From: Ilumatobacteraceae bacterium
GTDB lineage: Bacteria; Actinomycetota; Acidimicrobiia; Acidimicrobiales; Ilumatobacteraceae
Direction: 5' to 3'
Assembly (NCBI GenBank): GCA_025464045.1
Contig: JAODBQ010000480.1
Location: forward strand, 1 to 6,535
DNA: 6,535 nt
The notes below the pieces were generated by a model. That model made no database searches, was not told the origin of the DNA, and worked only from the letters and a program-made list of their open reading frames with translations. The stretch's first letter is position 1. Every line of letters starts with the position of its first letter. The translations under genes and the position numbers were made by a program. Positions 1-5,995 of the stretch are shown here, piece after piece.

Positions 1-8
1 ACCAGACG

Positions 9-38
9 GAGCGACTCGAACCGCACCGAGCGACTCGG
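9..38. repeat. Direct repeat with a short hairpin
   Basis: GAGCGACTCG occurs at 9-18 and 28-37. The second copy extends into the inverted repeat CCGAG-CGA-CTCGG (26-38), a 5-bp GC-rich stem with a 3-base loop. It lies about 80 bp downstream of the VWA gene on the minus strand and has no T-tract. It could be a weak terminator element of the minus-strand operon or part of the upstream region of a gene outside the window. Confidence 0.4.
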
Positions 39-48
39 ACCCACCGGC

Positions 49-116
49 CGTCGGGTCGACCGCGTCGGGTCGACCGTGTGGGGCCGATCGTCGGGTCGAC
101 CGCGTCGGGTCGACCG
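49..116. repeat. Four copies of a 14-bp repeat, in two tandem pairs
   Basis: The unit CGTCGGGTCGACCG occurs identically at 49-62, 63-76, 89-102 and 103-116. Each tandem pair is 28 bp, and the pairs are separated by 12 bp (77-88), giving a 40-bp period. Every unit contains the 8-bp palindrome GGTCGACC. The array starts 4 bp past the stop codon of the VWA gene (minus strand). It may act in 3'-end formation, bind a protein, or simply be a small expanded satellite. The identity of the copies is seen directly; any function is inference. Confidence 0.85.
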
Positions 117-119
117 GCG

Positions 120-1106
120 CTACAGGAACCTGCCGGTCCAGATCAGCGCGCCGAGGCAGGCGATCGTCATCAGGATCAGGGCGATGGCGAGGAACCAGAC
201 GACCAGGTCGCGCTGCTCGGTGGTGTGGCCGACCTTGCCGCTGATCGAGCGGTACACGCTGTCGAGCTCGCTCGTGTTCGCCGCGTCGAACGCTTGGCCG
301 CCGCTGAGCTGGGCGATCTGCTGCATCGCGTTCGAGTCCGGCGGCACCGGGACCGTCTGGCCCTGGATCACGACGGTGCCGGAGTCGGTCCCGTACGTGA
401 TCGTCGAGACCGGCACGTTGGCGGCAGCGGCATCCTGGGCGGCGACGGCAGGATCCTCGCCGACGGTGGTGCCACCGTCGGAGAGCAGCACGATCGTCGC
501 CGACAGGTCCGGGGTCGCGGCGGCCGGACGGTCTGCCGCACCCTGCACGTTGGAGCCGGCGGCGGCCTGGGCGGCGTGGATCGCCTGGAGCGCCGCTTCG
601 ATCGCGTCGCCGGCCGCGGTGCCCTTGCCGAGCTGCAGGGCCTTGATCGCGGCGACCACCGAGGCGTGGTCGCTCGTCGGGTTGACCAGCACGTTGGCGG
701 TGCTGGAGAACGAGACCAGACCGATCTCGAACCCGCTCGGCAGGCTGTCGACGAACGAGCTCGCCGACGCGATCGCCGCCTGCAAGCGGGTCGGCGCGAC
801 GTCGGTGGCGGCCATCGATGCGGAGACGTCGACGACGACCATGACGATCGCCGTCTTCTTGGTGACGGCGACGTCGTGCACGGGTCGGGCGAGGCCGAAC
901 ACCGAGACGATCATCGCCACCGCGACGACGGCGGCCGGGACGTGGCGACGCCAGCCCGGGCGCTTGGGGGCCACCGATCCGAGGAGGTCGAGGTTGGTGA
1001 ACCGCACGGCGTAGTGCCGGCGGCGCCGCTGCATCACGAGGTAGACCGCGACGAGCGCGGCCACCGCGAGCAGCAGCCACAGGACGGCGGGGCGGAGGAA
1101 CGTCAT
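120..1106 (-). CDS. BatA-like membrane-anchored von Willebrand factor A domain protein
   Basis: This 328-residue protein has two N-terminal membrane segments (about 5-25 and 57-74), a VWA domain (about 86-290) and a C-terminal membrane segment (about 301-323), the usual BatA/Rv1481 layout. The metal-ion-dependent adhesion site looks intact: DVSAS at 93-97, Thr163 in GKGTAAGD, and Asp210 in LLSDGG. The VWA domain should face outside the membrane and bind a partner through a divalent metal. MoxR-linked VWA proteins are thought to act with the ATPase in assembling or activating other proteins; the substrate here is unknown. An alanine-rich insert (about 178-200) precedes the strand that carries Asp210. 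The ATG overlaps the DUF58 stop by 4 bases (ATGA) and has no clear Shine-Dalgarno sequence, so translational coupling is likely. The stop is TAG, which matters for interpreting the TAG inside moxR. Confidence 0.93.
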   Translation of the reverse strand: MTFLRPAVLWLLLAVAALVAVYLVMQRRRRHYAVRFTNLDLLGSVAPKRPGWRRHVPAAVVAVAMIVSVFGLARPVHDVAVTKKTAIVMVVVDVSASMAATDVAPTRLQAAIASASSFVDSLPSGFEIGLVSFSSTANVLVNPTSDHASVVAAIKALQLGKGTAAGDAIEAALQAIHAAQAAAGSNVQGAADRPAAATPDLSATIVLLSDGGTTVGEDPAVAAQDAAAANVPVSTITYGTDSGTVVIQGQTVPVPPDSNAMQQIAQLSGGQAFDAANTSELDSVYRSISGKVGHTTEQRDLVVWFLAIALILMTIACLGALIWTGRFL

Positions 1107-2023
1107 CGCCGCACCATCCCGCGGTGACGTTGCGCGAACACGACGAGGTCGCGCATCCAGTCGCGGTCCGTCGACAGCTGCAGGTGTGCAGCACCGGCGC
1201 GGCGGATCGCGTTGGCGTTCTCCTCACGCCGCTGCGTGGCGGCTGCGGCGAAGCGGGTCCGCAACTTCGGGTCGGCGGTCTGGACCTCGAGGCGGCGACC
1301 CGTCTCCGGATCGTGCATCGTCAGCAGTCCGACGGCCGGGAGCTCCCACTCGCGCGGGTCGGTGACCTCGGCGACGACGACCTCGTGGCGGGCGGCGGCC
1401 ATTCGCAGCTCGCCCGGCCACGGACCGCGATCGATCAGGTCGGAGATCACCACGACCCGTCCGCGACGCTTGGCGAGTGCCCGCGTCCGGCGGATCGCGT
1501 CGGCGAGCGAAGCGCTGCGTTCCGCCGCTCGAGGACGCTGCTCGAGCCTGCGCAGCAGCTGCATCACGGCATCGCGGCCCGCTCGGGGCGGGGTGATCTG
1601 CAGACCCTCACCGTCGAAGATCACGGCCGCGCAGCGGTTGCCCGACTTCGCGCCGAGCAGCCCGAACGCTGCCGCAGCGGTGATCGCGAGGTCGCGCTTC
1701 TCCCACACGGCCGTGCCGAAGTCGAGGCTGGCACTCGCATCGACGACGAGCCACGTCTCCAGCTCGCGGTCGGCGATGGTGTCGCGAACGGACACCTCGT
1801 TGGCCCGTGCGCTGAGGTTCCAGTCGATCCGCCGCGCATCGTCGCCCGGCGTGTAGGCACGGCCTTCCCCGGCCTCGCTGCCGGCACCGCGCAGGACCGC
1901 CTGATGATCACCCTGGAGCATCCCGTCGAGGCGCCGGGTGATCGCGATCTCGAGCTGGCGCAAGTTCGTCTCGCGGCGGACGACCTCACCCGTCGAGGTC
2001 GGAGTGGGGGTGGGGGCGCTCAC
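1103..2023 (-). CDS. DUF58 domain protein of a MoxR-VWA operon (Rv1480-like)
   Basis: This 306-residue soluble protein has no membrane segment or signal peptide. The family signature is clear at 57-73: Tyr-Thr-Pro-Gly-Asp-Asp, then Arg-Arg-Ile-Asp-Trp and Ser-Ala-Arg. A VWA-like fold follows, with DASAS at 95-99 and a second acidic loop at ISDL (193-196). DUF58 proteins nearly always sit beside moxR; their biochemical role is not established, and a role as adaptor of the ATPase is inferred. I chose the GTG at 2023 because it overlaps the moxR stop as GTGA, and because the open frame upstream of it (to 2431) is an arginine-rich shadow of moxR. The N-terminus has a short Pro-Thr repeat (residues 4-9). 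There is no good ribosome binding site in range, so this gene probably depends on ribosomes finishing moxR. The stop inside moxR may therefore affect its expression. Confidence 0.92.
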   Translation of the reverse strand: MSAPTPTPTSTGEVVRRETNLRQLEIAITRRLDGMLQGDHQAVLRGAGSEAGEGRAYTPGDDARRIDWNLSARANEVSVRDTIADRELETWLVVDASASLDFGTAVWEKRDLAITAAAAFGLLGAKSGNRCAAVIFDGEGLQITPPRAGRDAVMQLLRRLEQRPRAAERSASLADAIRRTRALAKRRGRVVVISDLIDRGPWPGELRMAAARHEVVVAEVTDPREWELPAVGLLTMHDPETGRRLEVQTADPKLRTRFAAAATQRREENANAIRRAGAAHLQLSTDRDWMRDLVVFAQRHRGMVRR

Positions 2024-2478
2024 GCGTTGACCGTCCGTCCGGCTTCCTGGGTCGCCGCGGCGTCGCTCTGCGTCGGGGCGATCTGCGGCGCCCAGACGGT
2101 GGAGAGCACGCGGGCGACCACGTGATCGGCGGTGACGTCCGCGGCCATCGCTTCGTACGACAGGACGAGGCGGTGACGCAGCACGTCCGGCGCGACGTCG
2201 AAGACGTCGCGCGGCAGGACGTACGTGCGCCGGCGCATCATCGCCAGCGCTCGGGACGCGGCGACGAGCCCGAGCGTGGCTCGAGGACTGACGCCGAACG
2301 CGATGTACGGGGCGAGCTCGGGGAGGTTCGCCTCGGCAGGGCGTCGGGTGGCGGCCACGATCCGCACCGCGTAGTCGACGACGGCGTCGTGCACGAAGAC
2401 CATGCGCGCCGCAGCCTGCAGGTCGCCCCACTCCTGCGCGGTGAGGACCGGGTTCGCGACCGGCGTGGTGACGCTCAC
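2020..2478 (-). CDS. MoxR C-terminal fragment: AAA lid, possible restart at GTG
   Basis: This open frame of up to 152 residues starts at GTG 2478, the only plausible in-frame start after the TAG, 51 bases beyond it. It contains the MoxR lid: VHDAVVDYAVRIVAATR (about 29-45), then the sensor-2-type SPRA (64-67) and DVLRHRLVL (about 99-107). An AGGAGG lies at 2496-2501, but 17 bases from the GTG, too far for ordinary initiation, and it is explained by conserved Glu-Glu codons. Termination-reinitiation is possible. Its stop overlaps the DUF58 start as GTGA. Whether this is translated separately is unknown; the sequence conservation comes from the parent gene. Confidence 0.55.
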   Translation of the reverse strand: MSVTTPVANPVLTAQEWGDLQAAARMVFVHDAVVDYAVRIVAATRRPAEANLPELAPYIAFGVSPRATLGLVAASRALAMMRRRTYVLPRDVFDVAPDVLRHRLVLSYEAMAADVTADHVVARVLSTVWAPQIAPTQSDAAATQEAGRTVNA

Positions 2479-2529
2479 CCGGCGGACGATCTCAACCTCC
2501 TCGCGATCGTTCGGGTAGCCGATCAGGAC

Positions 2530-3060
2530 CTACATCATGAACCGGTCGCGCTGGGCTTCGGTCAACGGGTAGACGCCCTCGCTCTCGATCGGGTTCTGGG
2601 TCGCCAGCACGATGAACGGCGACGGCACGGCGTACGACGTGCCGCCGATCGAGACCTGGTGCTCGGCCATCACCTCGAGCAGCGCCGACTGCACCTTCGG
2701 GGAGGCACGGTTGATCTCGTCGGCGAGCACGACGTTGGCGAACACGGGCCCCGTCTCGACGTCGAACTGCTCTCGCGACGGACGGTAGATCCGCGTGCCG
2801 ACGAGGTCGGCGGGAACGAGGTCCGGCGTGAACTGGATCCGCGAGAACGAACCGCCGAGCACGGTGGCGACCGTCTTCGCCGCCAGCGTCTTCGCCAGGC
2901 CGGGCGGCCCTTCGAGCAGGCAGTGGCCGCCGGCGACGGCGCACACGAGCAGCCGTTCGATCATCGCGTCCTGGCCGACGACGACGTGCTTGACCTCGAA
3001 CAGCGCCCGCTCGAGCACGTCAGCGGGTGCGGGTCGGTGGGGGCTGGGATCGACGGTCAT
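2530..3060 (-). CDS. MoxR N-terminal fragment: ATPase core ending at the TAG
   Basis: If the TAG is obeyed, a 176-residue product results. It holds Walker A, Walker B, sensor 1 and the Asp-Arg-Phe motif, and ends at the double Met directly after that motif. It lacks the whole helical lid with the sensor-2 arginine, which AAA+ proteins normally need for nucleotide-dependent ring assembly and hydrolysis. A stable, active ATPase is therefore unlikely without the second fragment. The alternative start at 3078 adds Met-Pro-Asp-Arg-Ser-Pro. Confidence 0.7.
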   Translation of the reverse strand: MTVDPSPHRPAPADVLERALFEVKHVVVGQDAMIERLLVCAVAGGHCLLEGPPGLAKTLAAKTVATVLGGSFSRIQFTPDLVPADLVGTRIYRPSREQFDVETGPVFANVVLADEINRASPKVQSALLEVMAEHQVSIGGTSYAVPSPFIVLATQNPIESEGVYPLTEAQRDRFMM

Positions 3061-3068
3061 CGGGCTCC
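3061..3068 (-). promoter_or_regulatory. Shine-Dalgarno deciding the moxR start at 3060
   Basis: On the minus strand GGAG (3068-3065) lies 4 bases before ATG 3060. The ATG at 3078 is preceded only by C-rich sequence. The shorter start also removes residues not expected in the family. Confidence 0.5.
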
Positions 3069-3114
3069 GATCAGGCATGGGCGGTGCGGGGCGACACTGC
3101 GGACTGCAGGCCGG

Positions 3115-3120
3115 ACACTA
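3115..3120 (-). promoter_or_regulatory. Possible -10 box of the moxR operon
   Basis: TAGTGT on the minus strand fits the actinobacterial TANNNT pattern. It would start transcription near 3107, leaving a leader of about 47 bases before ATG 3060. No convincing -35 is seen; TTCACC lies 14 bases upstream, which is short spacing. The call rests on the hexamer and its position only. Confidence 0.25.
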
Positions 3121-3200
3121 CGGTGCCGTGACTGGGTGAAGGCTTCGCGCGGCCAGGTCGAGAACCGGGTGAGAGCGCCGAACTGCCGCGCCGGACCGGC

Positions 3201-3226
3201 TGCGCGTCCGTGAGCCTCACGGCGCA
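3201..3226. terminator. GC-rich hairpin downstream of the LLM oxidoreductase gene
   Basis: CCGTGAG (3208-3214) and CTCACGG (3216-3222) are perfect inverted repeats around one base, so the real loop must open to about 3-5 bases. Outer arms TGCG (3201-3204) and CGCA (3223-3226) can extend the stem past a 3-base bulge. The hairpin lies about 53-78 bases past the stop at 3279 and before the moxR promoter region. There is no T-tract on either strand, as is common for proposed terminators in high-GC actinobacteria. It would separate the LLM gene from the moxR operon. Confidence 0.4.
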
Positions 3227-3278
3227 CCATCGGACGTTCGGGAGGACCACGAACTGTTGGGTCGCGGTCGCTCGCGGA

Positions 3279-4358
3279 TCAGAGCAACGGCACGACCTGC
3301 TCAGCGATGTCGCGCAGCACGCGCTCCTTGGCCTCGAGCGGCGGGAGCACCACGACCTGGTCCAGCCCGGCCTCGTCGAGCTCGCGCAGCGTCTGCGCGA
3401 GCTGCTCGGCCGTGCCGATCAAGCAGCTCGCCTCGAGCAGCTCCTTGGTGACGAAGCGCTCCTCCTCGGGGATCACCCAGCAGTTGTGCCCCTGGTGGAT
3501 GCGCAGGTGGAGTCGCTCGGCCGGCACCTCCGCGAGCATCGCCGTGTACTCGTCCCACACGCCCGCGACGTGGGCGGGCGGACGGCGGCCGTACTGGCGG
3601 TACTGCTCGTAGACGTAGTGCAGCGAGGCGATCGCCATCGCTCCGGCGTCGCGCTTGACCCGCTCGCTGTCGGTGGGTTCGCCCGGTTCGAGCACGACCA
3701 TCGTCGTCAGCGAGGCGATCGGGAACGACGAACGGTCGATCGTGCGTCCCGCCTCCGATGCAGCAGCGCTGAGCCGCGCCCGTGCGCCGCGCACCGCTGC
3801 GGGCTGCGGTGGCAAGGAGGTGATCAGCCCGTCGCCGTGGCGTGCCGCGAGGGCGAGCGCCCGCGGCCCGAACGCGGAGACGTGCATCGGGATCCGCGGG
3901 CTGAACGCAACGAAGCCAGCATCCGGCATCAGGTGCCGGGTCTGCGCCGTGGCCCCGCGCCAGCGCACGTCCGCCTCCTCGCCGTCGAGCAGCCGGCGCA
4001 GCGTGGTCAGATGATCGTCGAACTCGGCGATCGAGATCGGCTTGTGGCCCATGATCCGCATCGCCGTGTTGACGGTTCCGATGCCGCAGAACACCCGGCC
4101 GGGGGCGATGCGGTTGAGCGTTGCGTGCGCAGCAGCCGTCACCGCTGCGGGCCGAGATCCGGCCACAGCCACCCCGGTGCCGATCCCGATGCGCTCGGTG
4201 CGGTCGGCGATGAGGGCCATCGTCGCGTAGCAGTCGCTCCACAGCATCTGGCTGTCGGCCACCCAGACGTCGCTGTAACCGAGCTCCTCGGCGAGCACCG
4301 CATACCCGATGTCACTGATGTCCGACGCGATGCACACCCCGATGTCCACGCCGCGCAT
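3279..4358 (-). CDS. LLM-class flavin/F420-dependent oxidoreductase
   Basis: This 359-residue protein belongs to the bacterial luciferase-like TIM-barrel superfamily. Recognisable segments are the first strand and helix with YAVLAEELGYSDVWVAD (19-35), the strand ERIGIGTGV (55-63), a segment with Gly-Arg-Val-Phe-Cys-Gly-Ile-Gly-Thr (87-95) followed by Asn97-Thr-Ala, and the family-typical KPISIAEFDDHL (106-117). The C-terminus GTAEQLAQTLRELDEAG (315-331) followed by Leu-Asp-Gln-Val-Val-Val is the usual last helix and strand. The cofactor is probably F420 or FMN; the substrate cannot be told from sequence. The start at ATG 4358 places the first barrel strand at the N-terminus. The frame runs up to GTG 4448, but those 30 codons are Arg/Pro/Ala-rich and look non-coding. 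No Shine-Dalgarno is seen, so the GTG at codon 4 is an alternative or the mRNA may be leaderless. It is divergent from the DUF3995 gene. Confidence 0.9.
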   Translation of the reverse strand: MRGVDIGVCIASDISDIGYAVLAEELGYSDVWVADSQMLWSDCYATMALIADRTERIGIGTGVAVAGSRPAAVTAAAHATLNRIAPGRVFCGIGTVNTAMRIMGHKPISIAEFDDHLTTLRRLLDGEEADVRWRGATAQTRHLMPDAGFVAFSPRIPMHVSAFGPRALALAARHGDGLITSLPPQPAAVRGARARLSAAASEAGRTIDRSSFPIASLTTMVVLEPGEPTDSERVKRDAGAMAIASLHYVYEQYRQYGRRPPAHVAGVWDEYTAMLAEVPAERLHLRIHQGHNCWVIPEEERFVTKELLEASCLIGTAEQLAQTLRELDEAGLDQVVVLPPLEAKERVLRDIAEQVVPLL

Positions 4359-4362
4359 GGTA

Positions 4363-4402
4363 CGAGCACGAGCCCAACCCGAGCCGAAGCGAGCGCCCGA
4401 GC
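4363..4402. repeat. Five irregular CGAGC direct repeats
   Basis: CGAGC occurs at 4363, 4369, 4380, 4390 and 4398, with spacings of 6, 11, 10 and 8, just upstream of the LLM start. It may be low-complexity GC sequence or a cluster of short protein sites. Confidence 0.35.
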
Positions 4403-4443
4403 TCGGTGCGATGCGTCGCGGTGGGAGACGCGCGGGCGCATCG

Positions 4444-4476
4444 CTCACCTCTCACCGGCCCGGCTCACCTCGCACC
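4444..4476. promoter_or_regulatory. Candidate operator: paired direct repeats in the divergent region
   Basis: CTCACC occurs at 4444-4449, 4451-4456 and 4464-4469, with a one-mismatch copy CGCACC at 4471-4476. This makes two 13-bp units (6 + 1 + 6) that start 20 bp apart, so the same helix face is presented twice. The array lies between the LLM gene (start 4358, minus) and the DUF3995 gene (start 4526, plus), where a shared regulator would bind. The repeats are seen directly; regulation is inferred. Confidence 0.3.
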
Positions 4477-4525
4477 GCGCCGGGGATGAGGGTGTCGGCG
4501 GGTCCGACCGGGCAACATCGTCGGG

Positions 4526-5056
4526 ATGGAGAGCACGGCGCCGTTGCGCAACCCGGCCGCCTACGTCGCCGCCGGCCTCGCGGTGGCGTCGGCGGCCGTC
4601 AGCGCGTACTGGGCGTTCGGTGGGACGGCACTGCTCGATACGGTCGGCGGCCCGCTCGAACGGTTGGCCCGGCGCCGCGACGCCGCCGCGCTGGCGACGG
4701 TCACCGCGGCGATCGCCGCCAAGCTCGTCGACGCGGCGATCGTGCTCCTCACCACGCGCCGTCCGCCGAACGGTCGCGTCGCCCGCCTCGTTGGTGTGAT
4801 CAACCGGTTGATCGGCACCGCGCTGACGCTGTACGGCCTGGTGCTCGTGATCGCGGGGGTGCTCGTGCTCACGGGCGGGATCCACTCCGATGCGTCCACG
4901 GACCGGCACGCGCTGCGCTGGCACGTGGCGCTCTGGGACCTGTGGTTCTTCGTGTGGGGTTCGGCACAGCTGCGCGCCTCGCGCCGCTACCGCAAGGCGA
5001 CGGCGGACTCTTCGGGGGCGGACGAACAGCAGGGTCGGTTCCCTCGGCCGGCCTAG
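4526..5056 (+). CDS. DUF3995 integral membrane protein
   Basis: This 176-residue protein has four predicted membrane helices (about 12-33, 54-76, 88-116 and 132-150). An AYWAFGGTALLDTVGG segment at 27-42 and a closing LWDLWFFVWG at 136-145, followed by a basic stretch, match my recollection of DUF3995. No enzymatic motif is visible and the function of the family is unknown. The tail after residue 155 is polar and probably cytoplasmic. The start is the first ATG of the frame; only a weak G-rich stretch (GTCGGG) touches it, with no properly spaced ribosome site. The gene ends with TAG, 22 bases before the RibF start, but the RibF gene appears to have its own promoter. It is divergent from the LLM oxidoreductase gene. 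Confidence 0.8.
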   Translation: MESTAPLRNPAAYVAAGLAVASAAVSAYWAFGGTALLDTVGGPLERLARRRDAAALATVTAAIAAKLVDAAIVLLTTRRPPNGRVARLVGVINRLIGTALTLYGLVLVIAGVLVLTGGIHSDASTDRHALRWHVALWDLWFFVWGSAQLRASRRYRKATADSSGADEQQGRFPRPA

Positions 5057-5066
5057 TCCGGCTGGG

Positions 5067-5072
5067 TAGCGT
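5067..5072 (+). promoter_or_regulatory. -10 box for a leaderless ribF transcript
   Basis: TAGCGT matches TANNNT. Exactly six bases (GTCCGG) separate it from GTG 5079, so the expected transcription start is at or next to the first base of the start codon. This is the usual geometry of leaderless actinobacterial genes, and no Shine-Dalgarno is present. A clear -35 is not seen. Confidence 0.55.
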
Positions 5073-5078
5073 GTCCGG

Positions 5079-5969
5079 GTGCACCCAAGTCACCAGCCGC
5101 CACTGACGCATCGTCCCGTCGTGGTGCTCGGCGAGTTCGACGGCTTCCACCTCGGCCACCGCCAGCTCGTCGACGAAGCCGCCCGGTTGGCGGTGCGCAT
5201 GCGGCTGCCGCTCATCGGCGTCGTGCTCGACGACCCGCGCGCAACGCACGTGATCACCTCGGTCGAGGAGCGTTGCTGGGCGCTGCTGGCCTGCGGCGCC
5301 GCGCACGCGATCGCAGTCACCTTCGCCAGCCCCGACCACCCTGCAGCAGGGGTCCACGCTGTCGACGAGATCGTCGAGCGGCTGGACCCGCAGGTGATCG
5401 TCACCGCGTGCCTGCCCGGCTCACCGGCGATCGCGCGGTACCCCGCCCTGCGCGACGAGTGCATCCGCCGCGGCCTGGAGGTCGTCGAGGTGCCACGCTG
5501 GCCGGACCCCGACGGCGGCTTGATCACGGGAGCACGGATCCGCGATGCCCTCGGCGCGGGCGACATGGTCCGGGTCAACGACTGGCTCGGCCGCACGTTC
5601 ACGCTCACCGGTACGGTCGTGCACGGCAGCGGGCTCGGCCGCACGATCGGCTTCCCCACCGCGAACCTCGATCTCCCCGCGAACCTGCTCGTGCCGATGC
5701 ACGGCGTCTACGCCGCGATCGTCGATCTGCCGAACGGTGCGCGCCACCGAGCCGCGGTCAACATCGGCGTCCGCCCGACCGTCGAGGAGCACGGCGAGCT
5801 GCTCGTCGAGGCCCACCTGCTCGACTTCGACGGCGACCTCTACGAGATGCGGATCCAGGTCGGCTTCCGCCGTTGGCTGCGCGACGAGCGCCGGTTCGAT
5901 TCGATCGACGCGCTCGTCACCCAGCTGGGTGCCGATGTCCAGCAGATCCGACTGCTGCTCCGCCACTGA
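5079..5969 (+). CDS. ribF: RibF-like riboflavin kinase with a divergent FMN adenylyltransferase domain
   Basis: This 296-residue protein has the two-domain RibF layout for making FMN from riboflavin and then FAD. The C-terminal kinase domain (about 172-296) is canonical: GLGRTIGFPTANL (185-197) with PTAN at 193-196, AAVNIGVRPTV (225-235), VEAHLLDF (243-250) with the expected catalytic Glu244, and ERRFDSIDAL (270-279). The N-terminal nucleotidyltransferase domain keeps FDGFHLGH (20-27), including the HxGH motif. It lacks the usual Gly-x-Asp-Phe-x-Phe-Gly motif around residues 107-120, and the normal Ser-Ser/Thr before Ile-Arg is Thr-Gly-Ala (150-152). FMN kinase activity is likely and FAD synthesis is doubtful, so a second canonical RibF may exist elsewhere in the genome. 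The GTG start fits the leaderless promoter and the 22-base gap after the previous gene. Confidence 0.9.
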   Translation: MHPSHQPPLTHRPVVVLGEFDGFHLGHRQLVDEAARLAVRMRLPLIGVVLDDPRATHVITSVEERCWALLACGAAHAIAVTFASPDHPAAGVHAVDEIVERLDPQVIVTACLPGSPAIARYPALRDECIRRGLEVVEVPRWPDPDGGLITGARIRDALGAGDMVRVNDWLGRTFTLTGTVVHGSGLGRTIGFPTANLDLPANLLVPMHGVYAAIVDLPNGARHRAAVNIGVRPTVEEHGELLVEAHLLDFDGDLYEMRIQVGFRRWLRDERRFDSIDALVTQLGADVQQIRLLLRH

Positions 5970-5995
5970 CCATCGCGATCAGGACGTGGTTCGGG

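Larger units (their letters stand above)
2020..3060 (-). pseudogene. moxR: moxR: MoxR-family AAA+ ATPase interrupted by an in-frame TAG
   Basis: Read through, this is a full-length MoxR ATPase of 347 codons. The ATPase core has Walker A GPPGLAKT (51-58), Walker B VVLADE (110-115), sensor-1 region LATQNP (152-157) and the Asp-Arg-Phe motif (172-174). The C-terminal lid carries a sensor-2-type SPRA near residue 260. Codon 177 (2532-2530) is TAG. Family members commonly have Lys here, and AAG to TAG is one base change. After the TAG the same frame continues with a well-conserved family sequence (GYPNDREEVEIVRR) to the normal TGA at 2020, with no second lesion. This could be a recent nonsense mutation, a sequencing error, a split gene with restart at 2478, or readthrough. 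I start at ATG 3060 because GGAG lies 4 bases upstream; ATG 3078, six codons earlier, lacks such a site. It heads the operon with the DUF58 and VWA genes. Confidence 0.85.

Noticed and set aside
1..116. CRISPR array
   Set aside because: Units are 14 bp, spacers are absent or a single 12 bp, and there are no cas genes.
78..1127. Long plus-strand open frames antisense to the VWA gene, and similar ones across 1124-4799
   Set aside because: They mirror strongly coding minus-strand genes, are rich in Arg/Asp/His/Gly as expected for GC-rich antisense frames, and show no domain.
2024..2431. N-terminal extension of the DUF58 protein
   Set aside because: The added 136 residues are Arg/Pro-rich, overlap the conserved MoxR lid in another frame, and the GTGA junction at 2023 explains the true start.
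2496..2501. AGGAGG as a ribosome site for the MoxR C-terminal fragment
   Set aside because: It is 17 bases from GTG 2478 and is produced by conserved Glu-Glu codons, so it is weak evidence for designed restart.
2479..2532. A frameshift between the two MoxR halves
   Set aside because: Translation of the stretch between them shows the same frame on both sides, with conserved MoxR residues; the only lesion is the TAG.
2530..2532. Genome-wide recoding of TAG as an amino acid
   Set aside because: The VWA and DUF3995 genes in the same window end with TAG at positions matching their expected protein ends.
4359..4448. Longer start for the LLM oxidoreductase at GTG 4448
   Set aside because: The extra 30 residues are basic and low-complexity and precede a complete first barrel strand; they fall in the repeat-bearing intergenic region.
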